From positions 71,957 through 135,956 of the forward strand of contig JAWLAN010000015.1 in assembly GCA_041395385.1 (NCBI GenBank): DNA of 64,000 nt, in the 5' to 3' direction. The DNA is from JAJVHZ01 sp041395385. GTDB lineage: Bacteria > Pseudomonadota > Gammaproteobacteria > JAJPIJ01. The position numbers and the translations under genes are program-made. The stretch's first letter is position 1, and every line of letters starts with the position of its first letter. Under the pieces are notes generated by a model. That model did not search any database. It had not been told where the DNA came from and saw only the letters and a list, made by a program, of their open reading frames with translations. This document shows, one piece after another, positions 1 to 7,813 of this stretch.

Positions 1-858
1 TCGTCTGTCCTGGGCGATTCCAACTGCGCTGCGATGGATCATGGCGACCTCCTTGTCGTCGTACGTCGGATCATGATGATAGAGGTACAGAGTCTTCACG
101 CCGGCATCGATGGCGGAATTCACGGTATCGATGTAGCAGGAGTGTCCCCAGCCGCGTTTCTTGTGGTAGTCCTCGGGCGTGTATTGCGCGTCGTGTATCA
201 ATATGTCGGCGTTTCGGATCATGTTGAGCTCGGTGTTTCGCTCTTCGTGCTTCATGCGTTCGAGCAGTACCTGCTCCTCGCGATTGAACTCCGAGTAGCG
301 CATCTCTATCGACCGCTCGAGAAACATGAACTCGTTGTCGGAGACGTAGACGATGACCTTGCCGTTTACCTCGATCCGGTAGCCGTAGGTCACGCCCGGA
401 TGATGGACGTTCTGGTAGTTGATGCGCATCGGCCCATGCGTGAACCCGGCCTTGTTCGGGGCCGCATACGAGATGTTCGCCGCCCAGGTCTCCGTTTCCA
501 CGGGGAAGTAGGGCGCTTTCATCTGATCGGAGATACGCTTCTCGATGTCGCGGGCGCTTTCCCCCGGGCCAAAGAACGCGATATTCCAGTCGCGCCGGAA
601 AGCCGGGGTGAAAAAAGGCAGTCCGCAGATGTGGTCCCAATGATAGTGCGTCAGCAGTATCAGCAGATTGTGCGGCGTGCCGTCGGCAATCAGCTTTTCT
701 CCCAGCGGGATGATGCCGGTGCCGCCATCGCAGATGAGCACGTGCTCGCCGACGCGGATCTCGACACAGGAGGTGTTGCCGCCAATCTGCATGTGACTGG
801 CAAACGGGGCGGCGTAGGATCCGCGCACGCCCCAGAACCGCACATATCCGGTACTCAT
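1..858 (-). CDS. MBL-fold metallohydrolase (phosphodiesterase-like), 3' end missing
   Basis: The frame is open from an ATG at 858 to the left edge, 286 codons without a stop, so the C-terminus lies outside the window. The N-terminus has the RFWGVRGS and GGNTSC segments typical of class II phosphodiesterase-like MBL proteins. The metal motif THYHWDH lies near residues 70-76 (H71, H73, D75, H76), followed by further candidate ligands in NVHHPG, VSDNE and HDAQYTPED. It probably hydrolyses a phosphoester or related bond in the cytoplasm with two metal ions; the substrate is unknown. It lies 51 bp downstream of a receiver-only response regulator on the same strand, so the two may be co-expressed. 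No signal peptide is visible. Confidence 0.85.
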   Translation of the reverse strand, partial: MSTGYVRFWGVRGSYAAPFASHMQIGGNTSCVEIRVGEHVLICDGGTGIIPLGEKLIADGTPHNLLILLTHYHWDHICGLPFFTPAFRRDWNIAFFGPGESARDIEKRISDQMKAPYFPVETETWAANISYAAPNKAGFTHGPMRINYQNVHHPGVTYGYRIEVNGKVIVYVSDNEFMFLERSIEMRYSEFNREEQVLLERMKHEERNTELNMIRNADILIHDAQYTPEDYHKKRGWGHSCYIDTVNSAIDAGVKTLYLYHHDPTYDDKEVAMIHRSAVGIAQDRR

Positions 859-909
859 GTCCGCCTCGTGATTGCCGTCCGTCCCCTGTCCAGCGATCGC
901 TCGGCCGCG

Positions 910-1320
910 TCAGCCGTTGGCCGTGCGGCTGGCGGATTTCTCCCGGGCCTGCGTGTATTTCACGATCAGCTCCCGGATCGTCTGTGTGCGCATCGGCTTG
1001 ACCACGAAGTCGACCGCGCCCAGGTTCTTGGCGACCATGCGATCCTGCGCGTAATCCTTCGAGGTAATCATGATCACCGGCGTTTCAGCCTGGAGAGGCA
1101 TCCGGCGAAGCTCCTGCAGGAACGTCAGGCCGTCCTTGTCGGGCATGATGATGTCCAGGAAGACCACATCGGGGCGATGGTCGCAAAGATAGGCGACGGA
1201 ATCGGCGGTGGAGGCGAAGGCGTGATAGTCGACTTCGTAGTGCGACAGGCAGCGCTCGAAGAACGCGTGGACGCTGGCGCTGTCGTCTATCACCACAACC
1301 GTCGGATTCGGCTTTTTCAT
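910..1320 (-). CDS. Single-domain response regulator (receiver only)
   Basis: This is a CheY-like receiver of about 136 residues with no output domain. Visible key residues are the acidic pair D12-D13, the phosphoacceptor D56 in FLDIIMPDKDG, T86 and the conserved K108 of VVKPM. A longer frame opens at 1479, but its extra 53 residues are Arg-rich and unlike a receiver, so the ATG at 1320 (MKKPNPTVVVIDD) is preferred. No strong Shine-Dalgarno is seen. The downstream MBL-fold gene on the same strand is a possible partner or output. No histidine kinase is present nearby, so the input is unknown. Confidence 0.85.
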   Translation of the reverse strand: MKKPNPTVVVIDDSASVHAFFERCLSHYEVDYHAFASTADSVAYLCDHRPDVVFLDIIMPDKDGLTFLQELRRMPLQAETPVIMITSKDYAQDRMVAKNLGAVDFVVKPMRTQTIRELIVKYTQAREKSASRTANG

Positions 1321-1650
1321 CAGTTTCGAGGCGACCGGCCTGGTGATACCCGAACCGGCGTGTCGGAGGGCCCGAGACACCCACCGCCCGCCTTGCCGGC
1401 GGTCTCCGGCCTTCTGTCGGGGTTCCTGCCGTCGGATCTTGACCGCACTGCCGTTGTTTCCACTATTTAGGCAAGTCATCGTAGCACCAGTGCGCCGGGA
1501 TGTCCTGCGGCCGGTATGCCAGATCTGTGAGCCTTCACCGGGTTAATGCCACCCGAGCGGACCGTCGCCGGGCCCGAACGGTCCGCCGGCCGCAGGCGAC
1601 GCGAGTTTCCCGGCGGCCGGGAATTTCATTAGAATTCCCCCACCTCAACC
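1321..1650. other. Intergenic region with tRNA and regulator promoters
   Basis: No convincing gene is seen in these 330 bases. TAGAAT at 1630-1635 is a plausible -10 box for tRNA-Gly, but a clear -35 is missing. On the minus strand TAAATA at 1464-1469 could serve the response regulator; a start there would exclude the longer ATG at 1479. The middle is GC-rich without clear structure. Confidence 0.4.
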
Positions 1651-1724
1651 GCGGGTGTAGTTCAATGGCAGAACTCCAGGTTCCCAACCTGGCGGCGTGG
1701 GTTCGATTCCCATCACCCGCTCCA
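1651..1724 (+). tRNA. tRNA-Gly (anticodon CCC)
   Basis: The 74-nt cloverleaf has acceptor arms GCGGGTG and CACCCGC, discriminator T and an encoded CCA. The anticodon stem is CCAGG/CCTGG around loop TTCCCAA, which reads CCC. The T-loop TTCGATTCC is canonical. It decodes GGG. Confidence 0.97.
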
Positions 1725-1755
1725 ATCGCGCGCGCCGCGCCGCATCAGCCCGGCC

Positions 1756-2400
1756 ATGCAACGCAACGACGCCCTTGAGGCGCGTGCGTCGGCGCTCTAC
1801 GACCCGACGCTGCCGTACCACAACTTCGCGCACGCGCTGGATGCGGTGCGGGCCGGGGAATTGCTAGTCCAGCGCTGCCGGGACGACGGCGTTCCCATCG
1901 ACGCGGACGTCGTTTACTACGCCCTGCTGTTTCACGACGCCGGGTACCACCAGGATCACGCACGCCTCGGCTACGCGACCAAGGAGGAGCACGCGGCCGC
2001 CCTGGCCGCCCAGGTCCTGGCCGAGTTCGGCGTCGACTCCGAGACCATCGCGCGGGTTGCCGCCGCCATCCTGGCCACGCATCGTGATGCCGTATTCCAG
2101 ACCAACGAGGAGAAGGCCGTGCGTGCCGCGGACCTGGCGGGCCTGGCTGCCGACTACCCGGTGTTCCGCGCGAGCTCCGAACGCCTGAAGCGGGAATGGG
2201 AGTTTCTGCACGGGATCGAGATCCCCTGGCGGCAGTGGATCGACGGAACCAGGGAGGTCATCGGGTTCTTCCTCGCCCAGGACATCCGCCTGACCCGCCA
2301 TTACCTGGACGAGCACGGCGATTCGGCGTTCCACAAGCGCGCCGAGGCGAACATGCGACGCCTTTACGAAGAGAAGGTTGAGGCGGAAAGCGCGGGCTGA
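1756..2400 (+). CDS. HD-domain metal-dependent phosphohydrolase
   Basis: The 214-residue protein carries an HD-type metal site: HNFAH (H22, H26), then FHDAGY with H60-D61, and a later Asp in the RAADLAG segment. Predicted HD proteins of this size are often annotated as N-methyl-D-aspartate receptor NMDAR2C subunit-like or generic HD phosphohydrolases; the true substrate is unknown. No signal or membrane segment is seen. It begins 31 bp after tRNA-Gly with no evident ribosome-binding site, so it may be read from the tRNA transcript. It converges with the SPOR-protein gene, whose stop lies 18 bp downstream. Confidence 0.8.
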   Translation: MQRNDALEARASALYDPTLPYHNFAHALDAVRAGELLVQRCRDDGVPIDADVVYYALLFHDAGYHQDHARLGYATKEEHAAALAAQVLAEFGVDSETIARVAAAILATHRDAVFQTNEEKAVRAADLAGLAADYPVFRASSERLKREWEFLHGIEIPWRQWIDGTREVIGFFLAQDIRLTRHYLDEHGDSAFHKRAEANMRRLYEEKVEAESAG

Positions 2401-2418
2401 AACCGTCGCCCGACGGCG

Positions 2419-3006
2419 TCAGCCGTCCTTGAGCTTCAGCAGCATGTAGTCCATGCCGGCCTGCTGCAACCTGGCGCGCATCGTCTCCACCGTCTGGGGG
2501 TCTCGCAGCGGGCCGACACGCACGCGGTACCACGTGTCCTTGCCGTTTATGACGACGCGCTGTATGTCAGCCGTGATGCCGTTCAAGGCGAGTCGCGCCT
2601 TGACCTTGTCGGCGTCCTCGAATCGTTGGAACGAGGCCACCTGCAGCACATAGGCGCCCGGCTGCAGCTCCTGGGTCTCCGGCGTGCCGGCCGATGACGC
2701 CGGCCAATCCGGCACCTTCACCTCCATCTCGGGGAGAATGGTGTAAAAGTCGAAGCGCGGCTTTGGCGGCGGAGGCTCCGACGGCTCCGGTTCCGGCACC
2801 TCCGGGGCGGGTTCCGCGGCGGCGACCGGCGAGGGCGTGACGGAGGGCGCCGGACCGGCGGAATCAACGACGCGCGGCCGGTCCAGCTGCAGGTAGACGA
2901 GGAAAGCGGCAAACAGGCCCGCACCCAGCCCGGAGATGAACCACAGCCAGGACGCCGTGGCCTTGGTTCCGCGGCGATTGGCGGCATTCTTGTAATCGCG
3001 TGACAT
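2419..3006 (-). CDS. SPOR-domain membrane protein (FtsN-like)
   Basis: The 195-residue bitopic protein has a short basic cytoplasmic tail, one membrane helix at about residues 20-42 (WLWFISGLGAGLFAAFLVYL), a Pro/Glu-rich periplasmic linker, and a C-terminal SPOR domain from about residue 118 (YVLQVASFQRFEDADKVKARL). SPOR domains bind denuded glycan at the septum, so a role in cell division or septal peptidoglycan is likely. It lies 18 bp downstream of argS on the same strand, the usual position of FtsN-like genes in gammaproteobacteria. I withhold the ftsN symbol because the essential N-terminal FtsN motifs cannot be verified. Confidence 0.85.
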   Translation of the reverse strand: MSRDYKNAANRRGTKATASWLWFISGLGAGLFAAFLVYLQLDRPRVVDSAGPAPSVTPSPVAAAEPAPEVPEPEPSEPPPPKPRFDFYTILPEMEVKVPDWPASSAGTPETQELQPGAYVLQVASFQRFEDADKVKARLALNGITADIQRVVINGKDTWYRVRVGPLRDPQTVETMRARLQQAGMDYMLLKLKDG

Positions 3007-3024
3007 TTGCCGCGTTGCCGATAT

Positions 3025-4806
3025 CTACATCGTTTCCGGTGCCGCAACACCCAACATGGCCAGACCACTGTGCAGTAGCTGGCGCGTAGCGGCGCAAAGA
3101 CTCAAACGCGCGTCGCGCACATCCGCCGGGGCGGTGATGAACCGGTGGGCGTTGTAATAGGCATGATAGTCGGTGGCAAGCTGCAGCAGGTAGTGCGCGA
3201 GCTGATGCGGTTCGCGCTGCTGGCTGGCCGATTCCAGGACCTCGCCGTAGCGGGACATGGTCGAGAGCAGCGCCTGCTCGTGGGGTTCGCGCAACGCATG
3301 CAGCTGCGCCTCGCCGGCGACCGGATCCCAGCCGAGACCCTTCTCGCGCAGCTGCCGGAACACGCTGCAGATGCGGGCATGGGCATACTGCACATAGTAG
3401 ACCGGGTTCTCGTTGGTCTGGGAACGGGCGAGATCGACATCGAACTCCAGGTGCTGATCGTGTGATCGGGCGAGGTAGAAGAAGCGGGTCGCATCTTTGC
3501 CGGCGTCCGCGATCAACTCCTTGAGCGTCACGAAATTTCCGCTGCGCTTGCCCATCCGCCCGGAGGAAAGGGTGACGAACTGCATCAGCTGCACCTGCAG
3601 CGCATCCTTGCGTCCGGTGAGCATCTCGATGGCGGCACGCACCCGCGCGATGTAGCCGTGGTGATCGGCGCCCCACACGTCCATCAGGTGCCTGAATCCG
3701 CGCTCGAGCTTGTGCACGTGATACGCGAGATCATTGGCGAAGTAGGTCGCCGATCCGTCCGCTTTGTAGAGAACGCGGTCCTTTTCGTCGCCGTATGCGC
3801 TGGTGCGCAGCCATTTCGCGCCATCCAGCTCGTAGACGTGCCCGGCGGCCTCCAACTTCTCCATGGCCGCCTGGACGTAGCCTTCCGCGACCAGTTCCCG
3901 CTCCGAGCGCCATTGGTCGAAATGCACGCCGAAGTCCTGCAGGGTGCTGCGGATCTCGGCGAGCTGATCCGCGAGCGCCCGTTGCCGAATGACGGCGAAG
4001 TCCTCACCGAGCAACGCGCGCGCCCGCTGCAGGAGCGCGTCGAGGTAGCTCTCCTGCCCGGCCTTCGCCTCGGCCCTCTCAGCATCGCTGGCGCCGTCGG
4101 CCGCCACCGGTTCCTCCGGCAGGTCCTGCAGGATCTCCGCGGCGGCGTGGCGATACCGCGGCCCGTCGCTCTCCAGTATGCGGGCGGCCGAAACCCGGAT
4201 GTAATCCCCGGGATAGGCACGGCGTGGATGCGGCAGGCTCTCGCCGCACTGCTCCAGATAACGCAGCCAGATGCTGAGCGCGAGGATGTCGGCCTGGCGA
4301 CCGGCGTCGTTGATGTAGTACTCGCGATGCACCTCCCAGCCCGTGGCGGCCAGGATGTTGCAGACGGAGTCGCCGTAGGCAGCCCCGCGCCCGTGGCCGA
4401 CGTGCATCGGCCCGGTCGGATTGGCGGAGACGTACTCGACGAGGATCCGACCGCGCTGTCCGGACCGATCACAGGCGTAGCTCTCGCCCGCGGCGAGGAT
4501 GCGTGCCACCAGCGACTGCAGCGCCTGCGGTTTCAGGTAGAAATTGATGAACCCCGGGCCGGCGATCTCGACCTTCTCGAGCAGCTCGGTGTCCGGCAGC
4601 GCGCTTACGACGAGCTCGGCAAGCTCCCTCGGTTTGCGCCGCGCCGGCTTCGCCAGCACCATCGCGACGTTGCTCGAGAAATCGCCATGGCCGGGGTCGC
4701 GGGTGCGCTCGATCTGCGCCTCGGTCGCTGCGGCCTCCGGCAGCTCGCCGGCACGGACCAGGGCGCCGACAGCCTCGGCCACCAGGGCACGCAGGTCATT
4801 TTTCAC
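3025..4806 (-). CDS. argS: Arginine-tRNA ligase
   Basis: The 593-residue class I aminoacyl-tRNA synthetase charges tRNA-Arg in the cytoplasm. The ANPTGPMHVGHGRGAAYGD segment holds the HIGH-like signature and GRMGKRSGNFV corresponds to the KMSKS-like loop. The N-terminal arginyl-tRNA synthetase additional domain and the C-terminal DALR anticodon-binding domain (YVQYAHARICSV onward) are present. Length matches the family (about 580 aa). It heads a two-gene unit with the SPOR protein and lies about 94 bp downstream of priA on the same strand. Confidence 0.98.
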   Translation of the reverse strand: MKNDLRALVAEAVGALVRAGELPEAAATEAQIERTRDPGHGDFSSNVAMVLAKPARRKPRELAELVVSALPDTELLEKVEIAGPGFINFYLKPQALQSLVARILAAGESYACDRSGQRGRILVEYVSANPTGPMHVGHGRGAAYGDSVCNILAATGWEVHREYYINDAGRQADILALSIWLRYLEQCGESLPHPRRAYPGDYIRVSAARILESDGPRYRHAAAEILQDLPEEPVAADGASDAERAEAKAGQESYLDALLQRARALLGEDFAVIRQRALADQLAEIRSTLQDFGVHFDQWRSERELVAEGYVQAAMEKLEAAGHVYELDGAKWLRTSAYGDEKDRVLYKADGSATYFANDLAYHVHKLERGFRHLMDVWGADHHGYIARVRAAIEMLTGRKDALQVQLMQFVTLSSGRMGKRSGNFVTLKELIADAGKDATRFFYLARSHDQHLEFDVDLARSQTNENPVYYVQYAHARICSVFRQLREKGLGWDPVAGEAQLHALREPHEQALLSTMSRYGEVLESASQQREPHQLAHYLLQLATDYHAYYNAHRFITAPADVRDARLSLCAATRQLLHSGLAMLGVAAPETM

Positions 4807-4900
4807 GATTCAATCACTCGGTGCCAAAAGGGTGGGCATTCTACCAGCCCCCCGCACGGGCGCGGCACCAGCATCGGACGGCGCCAGGGCGAATGCGGGA

Positions 4901-7147
4901 TCAGTACAGTTCCGCGGGGTCGACGTCCAGCGACCAACGCACGCGCCTTGCCTCCGGCCAGGTCTCGATCTGCGGTACCACGGCATCTAGCAGGCGGTGC
5001 AGCGCCGGTCGCTGCCGTGATTGCAGCATCAGCTGCGAACGGAAATGGCCGGCTCGGCGCACCAACGGCGCCGGCAGCGGCCCGAAGACTTCCACCTCCC
5101 CGGCCTGCGCGCGGTCCTTTTCCATGGCCACGGCATCGGCCAAGCGTTGCAGGAAACTTTCCGGCGCCGCCGCCGCGGTGGCCTCGGCACGCACCAGCGC
5201 GAGCGCGCTGAACGGCGGCAGATTGGCCGACTCGCGCTCCTCCAGCATCGTCCGGCTCATCTGCGCGTAGTCCTGCATGCGCATCGCCCTGAACAGCCAA
5301 TGCTCGGGCAGGCGTGTCTGTATCAGCACCATCCCCGGCTTCTCGGCCCGGCCCGCGCGGCCGGCCACCTGCACCAGCAATTGCGCCAGCCGCTCCGTCG
5401 CCCGCAGATCGACGCTGTACAGCTGCGCATCGGCATTGAGCACCGCGACCAGGCTCACGCCCGGGAAGTGATGGCCCTTGGCCAACATCTGCGTGCCGAT
5501 GAGGATCGAGGCGCGCCCGGCATGCGCCGCATCGAGCGCCGCTTCCAGGGCTCCCTTGCGCCGCGTTGTATCCCGATCGATGCGCACTACACGGGTGCTG
5601 CCGAACCGCGCCTCGAGCAGCTCGGCAACGCGCTCCGTACCCTGGCCCAGCGGCAGCAGTGCGGCGACCCCGCATCGCTCGCAAGCCGCGGGGATCGGCC
5701 GCTGCGCGCCGCAATGATGGCATTGCAGTCGGTCATCGCGAGCATGGCAGGTCATGCGTGCGTCGCAACGCGCGCACATGGCCACGCCGCCGCAGGCATC
5801 GCACAACAGCGTCGGTGCGTAGCCACGGCGGTTCAGGAACACCAGCGCCTGCTCGCCGCGGTTCACGGCCTCGGTAATCGCCGTCAGAACGAACTCGCTC
5901 ATGCCGGACTGCAATGGGCGCGTGCGCACGTCGAGGATCTGCAGCGCCGGCAGGGTGGCCGCACCGACGCGTTCCGGAAGGTGCAGGCGTGTGTACCTGC
6001 CGGCGCCGGCGTTGTGCTGGCTCTCGAGCGACGGTGTCGCCGAGCCCAGCACCACGGGTATCGCCTCGCGTCTTGCGCGCATCACGGCCACGTCGCGCGC
6101 CGAGTATCGAAAACCCTCCTGCTGTTTGTACGACTGGTCGTGCTCCTCATCGACGATGATGATTCCCGGCCGCGCGAGCGGAACCCATATCGAGGACCGC
6201 GTGCCAATGACGATGTCCGCGACACCGGTGCGCGCCTGCTCGTATGCAAGCGAACGTTGCGCGTCGCCCAGGCCGGAATGCATCAACACGACGCGCGCCC
6301 CGAAACGGGCCTGGAAACGCCGCACCGTCTGCGCCGTCAGGCCGATCTCGGGCACCAGCACCAGCGCCTGCCGACGGGCTTCGAGCACGGCGTCGATGAC
6401 GCGAAGGTAGACCTCCGTCTTGCCGCTGCCGGTCACTCCGTCGAGCAAGAAGGCCTCGAAATCGAACAGCTGGCGCGCAATCGACTCGAGCGCCGCGGCC
6501 TGCGCGCCCGACAGCTGCGGCGGCTCATCGCGAGCGCATCCCGGTGTCGCGGCGTCACGACCCGCCGGCTCGATCAATCCGCGCGCGAGCAGGGTCTTCA
6601 GCGTCGCGCGTGCAGCTCGGTCGCGCGCAGCGAGAGCCTCCAGCGTCAGCGTCCCGTCATGCGACAAGAACGCCTGCAGCAACGCTGCCTGTCTCGGCGC
6701 GCGCCGCCGCAGGCGTTCGATCGCGGCCCTGCCCGCATCGCTAGCCCGGTAGGCCCCGGGCATCTCCGGCCGCCGTTGTACGGCGCGGCGCAGGGAAGCC
6801 GGCAACGCTGCCGCGACCACCTCGCCGATTGGGTGGTGGTAATAGGCGGCGGCCCACTCGATGATCGAAAGCAGGGCCGCCGACCAGAGCGGGGCCTCGT
6901 CGAGCACGGCGCGGGCGCGCTTGGGCGAGGAGTGGGTCCCTTCCCCGACCCGCCCGATCTGCATGATTATGCCGATGCGCTCGCCGCGCCCGAACGGCAC
7001 CCGCACCCGTAGCCCCGGGCACATCGCCCCGGCATTGGTCCCGGAAGGCGGCAGGTAATCGAACAGCGTGCGCCGCGGGACATCGACCGCCACGCGCAGG
7101 ATGTGCTCAACCGACGCACCCTCCGGGTCGGGCGGCGGCCTCGTCAT
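4901..7147 (-). CDS. priA: Primosomal replication restart helicase PriA
   Basis: The 748-residue superfamily 2 helicase reloads the replisome at stalled forks. It has an N-terminal DNA-binding domain, Walker A GVTGSGKTEVYL, the DEEHDQSYKQQEG Walker B/aromatic-rich loop, and a Cys-rich zinc insertion with repeated CxxC pairs (CDACGG, CARCDA, CHHCGA, CERCG). The QVAGRAGRAEKPG helicase motif VI is intact. Length is close to the E. coli protein (732 aa). The preceding gene stops 18 bp before the next minus-strand ORF begins. Confidence 0.97.
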   Translation of the reverse strand: MTRPPPDPEGASVEHILRVAVDVPRRTLFDYLPPSGTNAGAMCPGLRVRVPFGRGERIGIIMQIGRVGEGTHSSPKRARAVLDEAPLWSAALLSIIEWAAAYYHHPIGEVVAAALPASLRRAVQRRPEMPGAYRASDAGRAAIERLRRRAPRQAALLQAFLSHDGTLTLEALAARDRAARATLKTLLARGLIEPAGRDAATPGCARDEPPQLSGAQAAALESIARQLFDFEAFLLDGVTGSGKTEVYLRVIDAVLEARRQALVLVPEIGLTAQTVRRFQARFGARVVLMHSGLGDAQRSLAYEQARTGVADIVIGTRSSIWVPLARPGIIIVDEEHDQSYKQQEGFRYSARDVAVMRARREAIPVVLGSATPSLESQHNAGAGRYTRLHLPERVGAATLPALQILDVRTRPLQSGMSEFVLTAITEAVNRGEQALVFLNRRGYAPTLLCDACGGVAMCARCDARMTCHARDDRLQCHHCGAQRPIPAACERCGVAALLPLGQGTERVAELLEARFGSTRVVRIDRDTTRRKGALEAALDAAHAGRASILIGTQMLAKGHHFPGVSLVAVLNADAQLYSVDLRATERLAQLLVQVAGRAGRAEKPGMVLIQTRLPEHWLFRAMRMQDYAQMSRTMLEERESANLPPFSALALVRAEATAAAAPESFLQRLADAVAMEKDRAQAGEVEVFGPLPAPLVRRAGHFRSQLMLQSRQRPALHRLLDAVVPQIETWPEARRVRWSLDVDPAELY

Positions 7148-7165
7148 CGCCCGCTCCGCGCGCTG

Positions 7166-7795
7166 TCAGCTTGCGGCGCCGGCCGTACCCGGCCGATCCA
7201 CCAGCGCGCGGACAGTGGAGATGTCCGCGCGGGCCATCGGTTTGCCGGTCACGTCGCTCAGCGGGGCCTGACGTGGCCCGTTGTGCGGGAAGACGACCAG
7301 TTCTATCCGGCGCACGCCCGCCACGAAGCGGATCATCGGGTAGGTCCCCAGGTCGGAAAACCGCCGCTCGCCCAACTCACAGGGCACGCCACGATCATAA
7401 AGATACGCCAGGACCTCCTCGGCGGTCTCGGCGAAGACGTGCAGACAAACCGGCGACTCGCGCCCCGCCGTGCCCGCGAGTATCCGGCCCACCAGCCTCG
7501 GCTCGAACTCGGCCAGGAACTTCATGGCCTGCAATGCCTCGAGTCGAGACTCCTGCTGACGCTCGGCGTGGAGAGCCCCGCCGAATATGCGCTGGCTTTC
7601 CATCAATGCCGCCTCGACCTCCGCGAGGTCCGGCAGGTCGCGGCCGCGCACATTGCCGATGCGTTCGGCCGCCTTGCGCCGTGCTGCCCCGTAACTCAGC
7701 GCGCCGTCCTCCATCAACAGCTGCCCGGCGAGATGCGCGACGGTCTGGCGCAATTGCCGCGATGTCCTGCCGCCACGCTCGCGCAACGTCTTCAC
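7166..7795 (-). CDS. Conserved hypothetical protein between mrcA and priA
   Basis: I do not recognise this 209-residue protein. It is predicted soluble, with a helical, basic N-terminal half (RKAAERIGNVRGRDLPDLAEVEAALMESQRIF) broken by no membrane segment, and a mixed alpha/beta C-terminal half ending in FPHNGPRQAPLSDVTGKPM. The reading frame is intact and its codon use looks like that of its neighbours. It lies 18 bp after mrcA and 18 bp before priA on the same strand, so it is probably transcribed with them. Similar proteins adjoining priA occur in gammaproteobacteria as uncharacterised families, to my recollection only. Confidence 0.7.
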   Translation of the reverse strand: MKTLRERGGRTSRQLRQTVAHLAGQLLMEDGALSYGAARRKAAERIGNVRGRDLPDLAEVEAALMESQRIFGGALHAERQQESRLEALQAMKFLAEFEPRLVGRILAGTAGRESPVCLHVFAETAEEVLAYLYDRGVPCELGERRFSDLGTYPMIRFVAGVRRIELVVFPHNGPRQAPLSDVTGKPMARADISTVRALVDRPGTAGAAS

Positions 7796-7813
7796 CGGCT
7801 GCCGGCCGCCTCC

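Noticed and set aside
34..1470. Long plus-strand open frame over the MBL and regulator genes
   Set aside because: It is antisense to two clear minus-strand genes; such open antisense frames are expected in GC-rich DNA.
5021..7012. Plus-strand frame antisense to priA
   Set aside because: No domain motifs; priA on the minus strand is intact with all helicase motifs.
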